64,000 nt of DNA from Bacteroidota bacterium. Its GTDB lineage: Bacteria; Bacteroidota; Bacteroidia; 2-12-FULL-35-15. The notes beneath the pieces are model-generated. The model had not been told where the DNA came from, did not search any database, and saw only the letters and a list, made by a program, of their open reading frames with translations. Positions 1-7,436 of this stretch are shown one piece after another. Every line of letters starts with the position of its first letter. The stretch's first letter is position 1. The DNA lies in contig JADKIU010000001.1 of NCBI GenBank assembly GCA_016722565.1, forward strand, positions 1 through 64,000. The letters are read 5' to 3'. Both the position numbers and the translations under genes were made by a program.

Positions 1-60
1 GTTTTGCCTTGTGTTTTGTTATACCCCATATCCCCGTAAAATAGACGATTCTTAGTGGTA

Positions 61-161
61 TTTGCCATTGAGTATGGCACTTATATTTTGAACGTGCAAG
101 TTTATTCCCTTGATTTTTTCCCCTCAAAAAAAGAAAGTCGAATTCGCTACCACGTTCAAAA
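61..161 (+). promoter_or_regulatory. Candidate promoter with overlapping inverted repeat, upstream of the recombinase genes
   Basis: A TTTG box (61-64), a 19-nt spacer and TATTTTGA (84-91) approximate the Bacteroidota promoter TTTG-N19-TAnnTTTG. A perfect 11-bp inverted repeat, TTTTGAACGTG (86-96) and CACGTTCAAAA (151-161), overlaps the -7 box, so it may be an operator or a leader hairpin. No regulator gene is visible nearby. The promoter match is partial. Confidence 0.4.
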
Positions 162-226
162 AAGTGTACCGTACTTCAAATAAAGCAAGCAAATAAACGG
201 AGTATGAAATTGAAAAGAACGTGAAG

Positions 227-457
227 ATGGAAAGTGTTAATGGTAATAAAAAACACAAAAGGTTGAGCGTTGCTGAATTGAGAAAATGTAAAGGCTTTGA
301 AAATATTTCTGATACGGAAGCAGAAGAAACAATAATTGCTTTGGAAAAATTATCAATCCTGTTTTATGAATTATACATGAAACAAAAACATAGCAAGCAA
401 AAACTAACAATTATAAAAGGAGGTGATCTTGATGGAGAACAACGAAACGCTGCTTAA
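227..457 (+). CDS. Small protein encoded upstream of and overlapping the serine recombinase
   Basis: A basic, mostly helical protein of 76 residues (ATG 227; a GTG at 221 would add two). It has no membrane segment and no domain I recognise. The central part (LSVAELRKCKGFENIS) followed by an acidic helix looks like a folded domain rather than a random frame. It overlaps the recombinase start by 26 nt and shares its promoter region, so the two are probably co-transcribed and may be translationally coupled. A role as recombination directionality factor or regulator of the integrative element is possible from position alone; nothing in the sequence proves it. Confidence 0.55.
   Translation: MESVNGNKKHKRLSVAELRKCKGFENISDTEAEETIIALEKLSILFYELYMKQKHSKQKLTIIKGGDLDGEQRNAA
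416..434 (+). promoter_or_regulatory. Near-perfect Shine-Dalgarno site of the recombinase gene
   Basis: AAAGGAGGTGAT (416-427) is complementary to the 3' end of 16S rRNA over 12 bases and sits 8 nt before ATG 432. This decides the start over the GTG at 423, which lies inside the site. Bacteroidota genes rarely carry such sites, so it stands out from all other genes in the window. Confidence 0.7.
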
Positions 458-2039
458 AAAATTTGCTAAAGGCAAAGGAGCAGCATTGAAAGATGAGTCT
501 ATTCAAAATTGCGTTATTTACACAAGGGTGAGTTCCAAAGAACAAATGGACACCAATCAAAGTTTGGAGTGGCAAAAAAAGTACTGCCTCGAGTACGCCA
601 TTAAAAACAAGTTGGACATTAAAGGTTATTTTGGAGGAACTTATGAAAGTGCGAAAAGCGATGAACGGAAAGAGTTTACTCGAATGCTCAAATTTGTAAA
701 AGCGAGTAAAGAAAAAATCTCTTTCATTTTAGTTTATAGTTTGGATCGATTCAGTAGGACTGGAGATAGCGCAATTTTTATAGCGAGCGAATTAAAAAAG
801 ACCGGAGTAAGTATCATGGCTGTTACACAACCAATTGATACAAACTCCCATGCCGGAGCATTGCAACAAAACATCCAATTCATCTTTGGTAAATACGATA
901 ACGATTTGCGAAGACAGAAAACGATTGATGGTATGCGAGAGAAATTATTAAGAGGCGAGTGGATTGGTAATGCACCAACAGGATATGCTTTTGTAAAAGG
1001 TGCGCCCACCCAAACTATTATTTTTAGTGATAAAGGAGAAGCTATTAAGCAAGCTTTTATTTGGCGAGCTAATGGAATGACCTACGATCAAATTATTGAA
1101 AAATTAAAATGCTTGGGTATTAATATGCCTAAGCAGACCCTTGGCGGCATATTTTCGAACCCTTTTTATTGTGGGTTCATGTCGCACAATTTATTGAATG
1201 GCGAAGTGATTAAAGGAAAGCACCCTCCTTTAATTGATGAAGATTTATTTCTAAGGGCAAACGAACTCAAGAAGACCGATGGCTTTAAAGTCAATAAAGC
1301 CAATGATAACCTGCCATTGAAGGTATTTGTAAAAGATGCAGAAACTGGAGCCCCTTTCACCGGATATATCGTGAAGAAGAAGGGGCTTTATTATTATAAG
1401 GTAAATAGGATCGGAATTAAGGTAAACCGAAGCATTAAAATCATGCACGGCAAGTTTGAAGAATTGCTTTCAAATTATACGGTAAATTCCGCCTACGTGG
1501 AGCCTTTAGAAAAACAACTGCGCTATACTTGGGAGAACCTAACAGAAACCAGCACGAGCGAGAAAAAAGCCCTTTCTTTGAAACTTAACGAGGTTGAGGA
1601 GGAGTTCTATAATTTGCGTAAAAGACACGCAATTGGGTCTGTAAGTTTGGACATTTATGAGGAATTTTCGACTGAAATGAAGAAGCGTAAAGAGGGCATT
1701 ATGGAGTCCCTTGAAAAGTTGGAACAAAAATTATCGAACCCTAAAGAATTGATAAATTTTGCTTGCCGATTATCGGCAAACCTCGCACCTGTGTGGGCTT
1801 CGGGGGACTATTACCAAAAGCAAACTTTCCAAAATGTGGTATTTCCTTCCGGTTTGGTATATGATACGAAAATCGAGCATTATCGAACCCCTGAAGTAAA
1901 TCGTGTGATTGCCCAAATCGCCCTATTATCAAAGGGTTTGGGGGAAATAAAAAAACCGGACTTCTCAAATTTTGAAGAGAAGTCCGGTCTAGTACCCGGG
2001 ACCGGAGTCGAACCGGTACGGTTTCCCACAGGTGTTTGA
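432..2039 (+). CDS. Large serine recombinase (resolvase/invertase family) of an integrative element
   Basis: Site-specific serine recombinase of about 535 residues. The N-terminal resolvase domain holds the catalytic-serine segment IYTRVSSKEQ and the conserved LDRFSRTGD helix. It is followed by a 'recombinase' domain (GKYDNDLRRQKTIDGMREK, then WIGNAPTGYAF), a zinc-ribbon-like region and a C-terminal coiled coil. It would catalyse integration or excision of the element that extends left of the window. The reading frame is remarkable at its 3' end: it runs through the terminator hairpin of the opposing tRNA-Leu and stops with TGA at 2037-2039, inside the tRNA anticodon loop. The last 20 or so residues (VPGTGVEPVRFP) are therefore translated tRNA and probably mark the integration junction. 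It is not an integron integrase, since those are tyrosine recombinases. Confidence 0.9.
   Translation: MENNETLLKKFAKGKGAALKDESIQNCVIYTRVSSKEQMDTNQSLEWQKKYCLEYAIKNKLDIKGYFGGTYESAKSDERKEFTRMLKFVKASKEKISFILVYSLDRFSRTGDSAIFIASELKKTGVSIMAVTQPIDTNSHAGALQQNIQFIFGKYDNDLRRQKTIDGMREKLLRGEWIGNAPTGYAFVKGAPTQTIIFSDKGEAIKQAFIWRANGMTYDQIIEKLKCLGINMPKQTLGGIFSNPFYCGFMSHNLLNGEVIKGKHPPLIDEDLFLRANELKKTDGFKVNKANDNLPLKVFVKDAETGAPFTGYIVKKKGLYYYKVNRIGIKVNRSIKIMHGKFEELLSNYTVNSAYVEPLEKQLRYTWENLTETSTSEKKALSLKLNEVEEEFYNLRKRHAIGSVSLDIYEEFSTEMKKRKEGIMESLEKLEQKLSNPKELINFACRLSANLAPVWASGDYYQKQTFQNVVFPSGLVYDTKIEHYRTPEVNRVIAQIALLSKGLGEIKKPDFSNFEEKSGLVPGTGVEPVRFPTGV
1942..1990 (-). terminator. Rho-independent terminator of tRNA-Leu
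   Basis: A perfect 12-bp stem (1955-1966 with 1977-1988) around a 10-nt loop is followed on the minus strand by a run of seven T's. It lies 5 nt past the 3' end of the tRNA and is embedded in the recombinase reading frame of the other strand. Confidence 0.85.
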
Positions 2040-2072
2040 GACCAGCGCGTCTACCAATTCCGCCACCCGGGC
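1993..2072 (-). tRNA. tRNA-Leu(CAA)
   Basis: Minus-strand cloverleaf: acceptor GCCCGGG pairing with CCCGGGT (G1-U72 wobble), D arm GCG...CGC with GGTAGA, anticodon loop CTCAAAC (anticodon CAA, bases 2036-2038), a variable arm of about 11 nt and T arm ACCGG-TTCGACT-CCGGT. No CCA is encoded, as usual in Bacteroidota. The anticodon stem has one U-U mismatch. The 3' half is shared with the end of the recombinase gene on the plus strand, which suggests the tRNA is the attachment site of the integrated element. Confidence 0.9.
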
Positions 2073-2123
2073 ATTTTATTTTTCTTCATTTTGTGCTGTG
2101 AAGAAAACAGCTTTGTCCACCAT

Positions 2124-2141
2124 CCCGATAGCTATCGGGAC
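2124..2141. repeat. Perfect 18-bp palindrome, REP-like
   Basis: TCCCGATAGCTATCGGGA is a perfect palindrome in the spacer between tRNA-Leu and prs. It resembles short palindromic repeats scattered through Bacteroidota genomes. No second copy is seen here and there is no T-run, so it is not an obvious terminator. Confidence 0.5.
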
Positions 2142-2235
2142 CGCCATCCGGCATTGATTTTTTGGGAAAGCGGGACGCAAAACTACCTAAATGTTTTTGA
2201 TTAGCAAAAAAATATCGCTAAAACCGTTAAAATTC

Positions 2236-2266
2236 TTTGCCCAAACTGCATTTTTTGCTACATTTG
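2236..2266 (+). promoter_or_regulatory. prs promoter, exact Bacteroidota consensus
   Basis: TTTG (2236-2239), exactly 19 nt, then TACATTTG (2259-2266) matches TTTG-N19-TAnnTTTG fully. It puts transcription initiation a few bases downstream and so rules out the upstream ATG at 2191 as the prs start. Confidence 0.8.
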
Positions 2267-2286
2267 CAACCCTTATAAAAAAGGCA

Positions 2287-3222
2287 ATGAACTATAAAGT
2301 AAAAATATTCTCAGGATCTACTACCCGTACATTAGCGGAAAACATCGCTAAAACATACGGACAAGAATTGGGCAAAGTATCCCTGCTTCGCTTTAGCGAT
2401 GGGGAAATGCAGACTTCTTATGAAGAAACGGTACGTGGAAGCGATGTATTCATCATCCAATCGACCATGCCTCCTGTTGACAATTTATTTGAACTTTTAT
2501 TGATGATTGATGCGGCAAAGCGCGCTTCTGCCCACCAAATTATTGCCGTTTTACCTTATTTCGGATATGCCCGTCAGGATCGTAAAGACCAACCCCGTGT
2601 TGCTATTGGAGCTAAAATGGTGGCGAATCTTTTATCTGCTGCCGGTGCTACCCGTATCATTACCATGGACTTACATGCCGACCAGATTCAAGGATTTTTT
2701 GACTTCCCGGTTGACCACTTATACGCTTCTTCTATCTTTTTACCTTATATCCAAGGATTAAACTTGCCAAACTTAACTATGGCTGCACCGGATATGGGTG
2801 GATCTAAAAGAGCAAACGCTTATGCTAAGTTTTTGAAGTCGGATATCGTTATCTGCTACAAACAACGCGCAAAAGCAAATGTGATTGAAAGCATGACCGT
2901 TATTGGTGATGTAGAAGGAAAAGATATTGTTTTGGTAGATGATTTGATTGATACTGGCGGAACATTAACAAAAGCAGCGGATATGATGTTGGACAGAGGC
3001 GCAAACAGTGTTCGTGCTGTCTGTACACATGCTGTATTGTCCGGCAAAGCTTACGAAAATATTGAAAAGTCAAGAATAACAGAATTGGTGGTAACAGATA
3101 CCATTCCATTAACGCAACAAAGCAGCAAAATTAAAGTAGTATCGGTTGCCGATTTATTCGCAAAAGTGTTACACAGCGTACACAGCTTCGAATCCATCAG
3201 CTCTAACTTTATTGTATCATAA
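2287..3222 (+). CDS. prs: Ribose-phosphate pyrophosphokinase (PRPP synthetase)
   Basis: Cytosolic enzyme that makes PRPP from ribose 5-phosphate and ATP for nucleotide, His and Trp synthesis. The 311 residues equal the usual family length. Recognisable elements are RFSDGEMQ (N-terminal), RQDRKDQPR, the metal-binding DLHADQIQGFF and the PRPP-binding loop DIVLVDDLIDTGGTL. ATG 2287 is chosen because the family begins just there (MNYKVKIFSGS) and because the consensus promoter lies within the longer reading frame. rplY follows 79 nt downstream on the same strand. Confidence 0.95.
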   Translation: MNYKVKIFSGSTTRTLAENIAKTYGQELGKVSLLRFSDGEMQTSYEETVRGSDVFIIQSTMPPVDNLFELLLMIDAAKRASAHQIIAVLPYFGYARQDRKDQPRVAIGAKMVANLLSAAGATRIITMDLHADQIQGFFDFPVDHLYASSIFLPYIQGLNLPNLTMAAPDMGGSKRANAYAKFLKSDIVICYKQRAKANVIESMTVIGDVEGKDIVLVDDLIDTGGTLTKAADMMLDRGANSVRAVCTHAVLSGKAYENIEKSRITELVVTDTIPLTQQSSKIKVVSVADLFAKVLHSVHSFESISSNFIVS

Positions 3223-3233
3223 TATTAAACACA

Positions 3234-3280
3234 TTGCGCCAAATATTTATAAACGTTGATTGGCTGGCGCAACAATCAAC
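3234..3280 (+). ncRNA. Predicted H-type pseudoknot in the rplY leader
   Basis: Two perfect 8-bp helices interleave. TTGCGCCA (3234-3241) pairs with TGGCGCAA (3265-3272); GTTGATTG (3255-3262) pairs with CAATCAAC (3273-3280). The order is A1-B1-A2-B2 with A2 directly abutting B2, so the helices could stack coaxially. The element ends 21 nt before the rplY start. A role as an autoregulatory ribosomal-protein leader is inference. Confidence 0.55.
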
Positions 3281-3301
3281 TAACAAATAAACCAAAACAA
3301 A

Positions 3302-3931
3302 ATGAAATCAGTATCTATTAGCGGTTCGCCACGTGCGAACGTAGGGAAAACAGATGCAACTGCTTTGAGAAATGCAAAGCGAGTACCATGTGTATTGTAC
3401 GGAGGTAAAGAACAAGTTCACTTTTCTGTGTTAGAAGCAGATTTTAAAGACTTGATTTATACACCACATGTAAATACAGTGGACTTAGACGTTGACGGAA
3501 AAAAATTCAAAGCAATTTTACAAGAAGCACAATTCCACACTGTAAAAGATCATCTTTTACATGTTGACTTTTTAGAAATCGTTGCCGGAAAACCTGTAAC
3601 CATGAATATCCCAGTTAAAACTACCGGAACATCTCCAGGAGTTAGAAATGGTGGTAAGTTGAACAAAAAATTAAAAACATTAAGAGTAAAAGGATTAGTA
3701 GAAAAAATGCCGGATACAATTGATATCGCTATCGATACATTGGAAATCGGACAAGGTGTACGTGTAAGTGATCTTAAATTTGATGGCTTAACATTCTTAA
3801 ACGCTCCAAACGTAACTGTTGTGAGTGTTCAAGTAACACGTGCGGTTGCTGCTGAAGAAGCGAAAACTGCAACGCCTGCTGCTGCAACACCTGCGGCTGC
3901 GGCTGCTGCGAAACCTGCTGCTAAGAAATAA
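3302..3931 (+). CDS. rplY: 50S ribosomal protein L25 / general stress protein Ctc
   Basis: Long form of L25 (209 residues), which binds 5S rRNA on the large subunit. The N-terminal L25 domain runs to about residue 95 (SISGSPRANVGKTDATALRN, VPCVLYGGKEQVHF, HVDFLEIV). It is followed by the Ctc beta domain (MNIPVKTTGTSPGVRNGGKL) and a low-complexity Ala/Pro/Lys tail. The start follows an A-rich leader with no Shine-Dalgarno site, as expected for Bacteroidota. A strong terminator follows. The predicted pseudoknot upstream suggests translational feedback. Confidence 0.95.
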   Translation: MKSVSISGSPRANVGKTDATALRNAKRVPCVLYGGKEQVHFSVLEADFKDLIYTPHVNTVDLDVDGKKFKAILQEAQFHTVKDHLLHVDFLEIVAGKPVTMNIPVKTTGTSPGVRNGGKLNKKLKTLRVKGLVEKMPDTIDIAIDTLEIGQGVRVSDLKFDGLTFLNAPNVTVVSVQVTRAVAAEEAKTATPAAATPAAAAAAKPAAKK

Positions 3932-3954
3932 TTTTTTCTTAAAACAGAATAAAA

Positions 3955-3981
3955 CCCCGAGGAATTACCTCGGGGTTTTTT
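3955..3981 (+). terminator. Rho-independent terminator of rplY
   Basis: CCCCGAGG (3955-3962) and CCTCGGGG (3968-3975) form a perfect 8-bp stem around AATTA, followed by six T's. It separates rplY from pth, which starts 20 nt later. Confidence 0.9.
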
Positions 3982-4000
3982 ATTTTCGTAATTTTGAAGT

Positions 4001-4567
4001 ATGAGCAAATTTTTAATTGTTGGCTTAGGAAATATTGGTGACGAGTACGAAAATACCCGCCACAATATCGGATTCACTATTTTAGATACCATCGCGCAAG
4101 AAAACAATTTCAAATTCACAGTTGACAAACTCGCGTCCATTGCCACCTATAAGTTCAAAGGCAAAACATTGATTTTAATCAAACCGTCAACCTACATGAA
4201 CTTAAGCGGAAAAGCCGTAAATTACTGGATGCAAGCTGAGAAAATACAAAAGGAAAACATCCTTGTCCTAACAGACGACCTCGCGCTCCCCTTCGGCTCC
4301 GTGCGTATGAAAGGAAAAGGAAGTGATGGCGGACACAATGGCTTAAAAAACATTCAGGAAACTCTCGCCAGCTCCGAATATCCTCGTTTACGATTTGGAG
4401 TAGGCAACGAATTTTCAAAAGGAAAACAAGTGGATTATGTTTTAGGAAAATGGACCGATGAAGAAAAAAAAGCGCTGGAGCCACGTGTTAAACTCGCTAT
4501 TGAAATGATTCAAGGATTTGCAACCATTGGATTACAGCGCACCATGAGTGCATACAACAATAAATAA
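4001..4567 (+). CDS. pth: Peptidyl-tRNA hydrolase
   Basis: Cleaves peptidyl-tRNA released from stalled ribosomes. 188 residues, the normal length. The signature GLGNIGDEYENTRHNIGF contains the catalytic His of the RHN motif; the catalytic Asp is in LTDDLALPFG, and the tRNA-binding SDGGHNGLKNI follows. TAATTTTG (3989-3996), resembling a -7 box, lies just before the start, but no matching -33 box is seen, so the promoter is uncertain. Confidence 0.95.
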   Translation: MSKFLIVGLGNIGDEYENTRHNIGFTILDTIAQENNFKFTVDKLASIATYKFKGKTLILIKPSTYMNLSGKAVNYWMQAEKIQKENILVLTDDLALPFGSVRMKGKGSDGGHNGLKNIQETLASSEYPRLRFGVGNEFSKGKQVDYVLGKWTDEEKKALEPRVKLAIEMIQGFATIGLQRTMSAYNNK

Positions 4568-4632
4568 TTCCAAAACTACTAAACATGAAATTCTCCGTAT
4601 TCACGAATTCCTTCAGAGAAAAGAATAAAAAC

Positions 4633-5555
4633 ATGAGTAAAAAAACTACTCTCCTCTTGATAGCTATCATTTCATCCTTTTGTGCAAGTGCACAACTTTT
4701 GTACACCTTTGATAGTGTTAAAACAACATCCGGATTAATTGATCCAAGTCCTGTTCCGGTTGTTACCGGAATTACTTGTGGTAGCTTCTCTGCCTCAGGA
4801 ACACCTCCCAACTCTTTGGCTGCAGCTCGTTTTGATTTTTCCGACTGGTCACTTGGTTCTGTTGGTGGTCTTGCAGATACATTGTTTTCCGGAATGACAG
4901 GATCAATAAATACTGCGGAATATTATGAAGTTACTTTAACTCCACAAGCAGGATATTCCATGACCGGTGACACCATTAAATTCAGTTTCGAACGTTCAGG
5001 AACCGGTGTTCGCTCCTACGCTGTTCGCTCCAGCTTAGATGGATACACTGCTAATTTAACTGCTGTATACGGACTTCCTACAACAAATGTAGATGTTCAA
5101 GCAGGCAATATCTTTTTCCTTAAAAAAGACATCACCACCATTCAAAACAGAAACATCATTGTACTCGGTGCTGCTTTCGTTAACTTGGTTACTCCTGTTA
5201 CGTTCCGCTTTTATGCATGGAATGCGGAAGCACCAACCGGAACATTCAGTATCGACAATGTAAATTTTATCGGTAGCGCAACTCTTGCAACCGGAATCTC
5301 TGAAAAGAACAACTTCACCATCACGTGTATCCGAATCCTTCTTCTAACGGAGTGTTTACCCTCGACTTAAACAATGCTGCAGGTAAATCAACCATTCGAG
5401 TGTATGATATTGTCGGAAACGTTATTCACACTTCTGAAACAACATCCAACACCAAACAAACACTTGACTTGTCAACCGTTGCCAATGGAAGTTACTTTGT
5501 TTCAATCACAAACAACACTACTACAACAACCAAGAAAATTGTTGTAAATAAATAA
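4633..5555 (+). pseudogene. T9SS-secreted protein with C-terminal sorting domain, split by a frameshift
   Basis: ATG 4633 starts a typical signal peptide (MSKKTTLLLIAIISSFCASA); an ATG at 4585 in frame is less likely. A beta-rich domain follows that resembles secreted 'choice-of-anchor' proteins. At about 5325 the frame breaks: the upstream frame ends at 5370 in unrelated residues. The downstream frame continues as VYPNPSSNGVFTLDLNNA..., a classic T9SS type A sorting domain ending in KKIVVNK at 5555. A single missing base near 'atcacgtgtatcc' would restore NFTITVYPNP. Without the sorting domain the product would not be exported to the surface. The cause could be a true mutation or a sequencing error. 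Confidence 0.7.
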
Positions 5556-5573
5556 GCAATCCGCATTTAATAG

Positions 5574-5610
5574 AACGTCCTCAACCGAATATTCGTGGGA
5601 GGACGTTTTT
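5574..5610 (+). terminator. Terminator between the T9SS cargo gene and uvrC
   Basis: AACGTCCTC (5574-5582) pairs with GAGGACGTT (5599-5607); the loop holds a second palindrome, CGAATATTCG (5586-5595). T-rich sequence follows. It ends the T9SS gene and lies immediately before the uvrC promoter. Confidence 0.75.
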
Positions 5611-5615
5611 GTTTT

Positions 5616-5623
5616 TATCTTTG
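5616..5623 (+). promoter_or_regulatory. uvrC -7 box
   Basis: TATCTTTG matches TAnnTTTG. The expected transcription start falls at about 5630, right at the TTG start codon of uvrC, so the message may be leaderless. No clean -33 TTTG is present. Confidence 0.45.
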
Positions 5624-5630
5624 TTTAACC

Positions 5631-7436
5631 TTGGAAAAAACCGAACACATCAGTACGATTGTCAAATCACTACCGGACAACCCCGGTGTGTACCAGTATT
5701 ATGATGCTGAAGGAAAAATAATCTATGTAGGGAAAGCAAAAAATTTAAAAAAAAGGGTTTCCTCCTATTTCAATAAAGATCAATCCGAAAACGGTAAAAC
5801 GCAAATTCTTGTCAAAAAGATTGTCGACATAAAATTTATCATTGTTGATACAGAGTTAGATGCACTCCTGCTCGAAAATAACCTCATTAAAAAATATCAA
5901 CCGCGTTATAATGTTTTATTAAAAGACGATAAAACTTACCCGTGGATTTGTATTAAAAATGAACGCTTCCCTCGTGTATTTACCACACGCAATATTGTAA
6001 AAGATGGCTCTGTCTACTTTGGTCCGTATGCATCTGTAAAAGTTATGCATACCGTTTTGGATTTAATTAAACAATTGTTCAAACTGAGAAACTGTAACCT
6101 CAACCTCACAGAAGAAAACATCCAAGCAAAAAAGTTTAAAGTCTGCTTGGAATACCACATCGGCAATTGCAAAGCACCTTGCATCGCCAATGAAACGGAA
6201 GAGGAATACAATCAAACAATCGCAAACATCAAAGAAATTATCAAAGGAAATATCAATTCCGCTTCCAAACATTTAAAAAGCATTTTGCAAACGCATGTTG
6301 AAAAACTGGAATTCGAAAAAGCACACATCATCAAAGAAAAAATTGATGCTCTTGAAAAATTTCAAAGCAAATCAACTGTTGTTAGTCCAACCATCACCAA
6401 TGTAGATGTGTTTTCCATTACTTCTGATGAAAAAAACGCCTACGTTAATTTTCTAAAAGTGGTGAATGGCTCCATCATTCAAGGCCATACCATTGAATTA
6501 AAAAAGAAGCTGGACGAAAGCGATCAGGAGCTATTGGCCCTTTCCATTGTTGAGCTGCGCGAACGTTTTCACAGCGATGCCAAAGAAGTAATTGTTCCAT
6601 TTGAAATTGAAACTGAATTTCCCGGAATCGAATTTACTGTTCCGCAACGTGGTGATAAAAAACATTTGTTAGAGCTGTCCGAACGAAATGTGAATTATTA
6701 CAAACGTGAAAAAATAAAACAAGAAAGTTTAATCGACCCGGAACGCCATACCAAACGCATTTTGGAACAAATGAAAAAAGATTTGCGTTTGACGGAAGAG
6801 CCTCGCCACATTGAATGTTTTGACAATTCGAACTTTCAAGGTGCGTATCCGGTTGCGGCCATGACTGTTTTTAAAGACTGCAAACCAAGTAAAAAAGATT
6901 ATCGTCACTTCAATATTAAAACCGTTGAAGGCCCTGATGATTTTGCATCGATGGAAGAAATTATTTACAGACGCTATAAACGTGTACAAGAAGAAAACCA
7001 ATCGATGCCACAACTGATTGTAATTGATGGCGGGAAAGGACAGTTAAGCTCAGCATTAGAAAGTCTGGATAAATTAGGATTAAGAGGGAAAGTAGCCATT
7101 ATCGGGATTGCTAAAAAATTAGAAGAAATTTATTTCCCAGGAGATTCTATTCCATTGTACCTCGACAAACGAAGTGAATCCTTAAAGATTATTCAGCAGA
7201 TTCGCGATGAAGCACATCGTTTTGGAATTACGCATCACCGAAGCAAACGTGATAAAGGAACACTCAAAACAGAACTTACTGAAATCAAAGGAATCAGCGA
7301 CACCACGGCACAAAAATTATTGTCGCATTTCAAGTCCGTTAAAAAAGTAAAAGAAGCAACAGAGGTTGAATTAGCTGAGATTGCCGGAAAAGCAAAAGCC
7401 AAACTGATTATTGATTTTTATAAATCGCAACCCTAA
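5631..7436 (+). CDS. uvrC: Excinuclease ABC subunit C
   Basis: Makes both incisions in UvrABC nucleotide-excision repair. The N-terminal GIY-YIG nuclease is clear (GVYQYYDAEGKIIYVGKAKNLKKR), followed by the Cys-containing region (CLEYHIGNCKAPC), the UVR helix pair, the RNase H-like C-terminal nuclease (ECFDNSNFQGAYPVAAMTVF, IVIDGGKGQL) and tandem HhH motifs (EIKGISDTTAQKLL). About 601 residues, normal length. No ATG exists before the GIY-YIG domain. TTG 5631 is preferred because the GTG at 5595 lies inside the upstream terminator and before the -7 box. The 3' end overlaps the converging membrane-protein gene by 29 bp. Confidence 0.93.
   Translation: MEKTEHISTIVKSLPDNPGVYQYYDAEGKIIYVGKAKNLKKRVSSYFNKDQSENGKTQILVKKIVDIKFIIVDTELDALLLENNLIKKYQPRYNVLLKDDKTYPWICIKNERFPRVFTTRNIVKDGSVYFGPYASVKVMHTVLDLIKQLFKLRNCNLNLTEENIQAKKFKVCLEYHIGNCKAPCIANETEEEYNQTIANIKEIIKGNINSASKHLKSILQTHVEKLEFEKAHIIKEKIDALEKFQSKSTVVSPTITNVDVFSITSDEKNAYVNFLKVVNGSIIQGHTIELKKKLDESDQELLALSIVELRERFHSDAKEVIVPFEIETEFPGIEFTVPQRGDKKHLLELSERNVNYYKREKIKQESLIDPERHTKRILEQMKKDLRLTEEPRHIECFDNSNFQGAYPVAAMTVFKDCKPSKKDYRHFNIKTVEGPDDFASMEEIIYRRYKRVQEENQSMPQLIVIDGGKGQLSSALESLDKLGLRGKVAIIGIAKKLEEIYFPGDSIPLYLDKRSESLKIIQQIRDEAHRFGITHHRSKRDKGTLKTELTEIKGISDTTAQKLLSHFKSVKKVKEATEVELAEIAGKAKAKLIIDFYKSQP

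Noticed and set aside
432..2039. The serine recombinase as the integrase of the cassette array
   Set aside because: Integron integrases are tyrosine recombinases; this is a large serine recombinase 25 kb away and beside a tRNA target.
2191..2286. N-terminal extension of PRPP synthetase from ATG 2191
   Set aside because: It would contain the consensus promoter and exceeds the family length.
3989..3996. TAATTTTG as the pth promoter
   Set aside because: There is a good -7 match, but the -33 position falls in the rplY terminator stem and has no TTTG; not listed as a promoter.
5325..5555. Separate small gene for the T9SS sorting domain
   Set aside because: It has no start codon or signal peptide of its own; it is the frameshifted end of the preceding gene.
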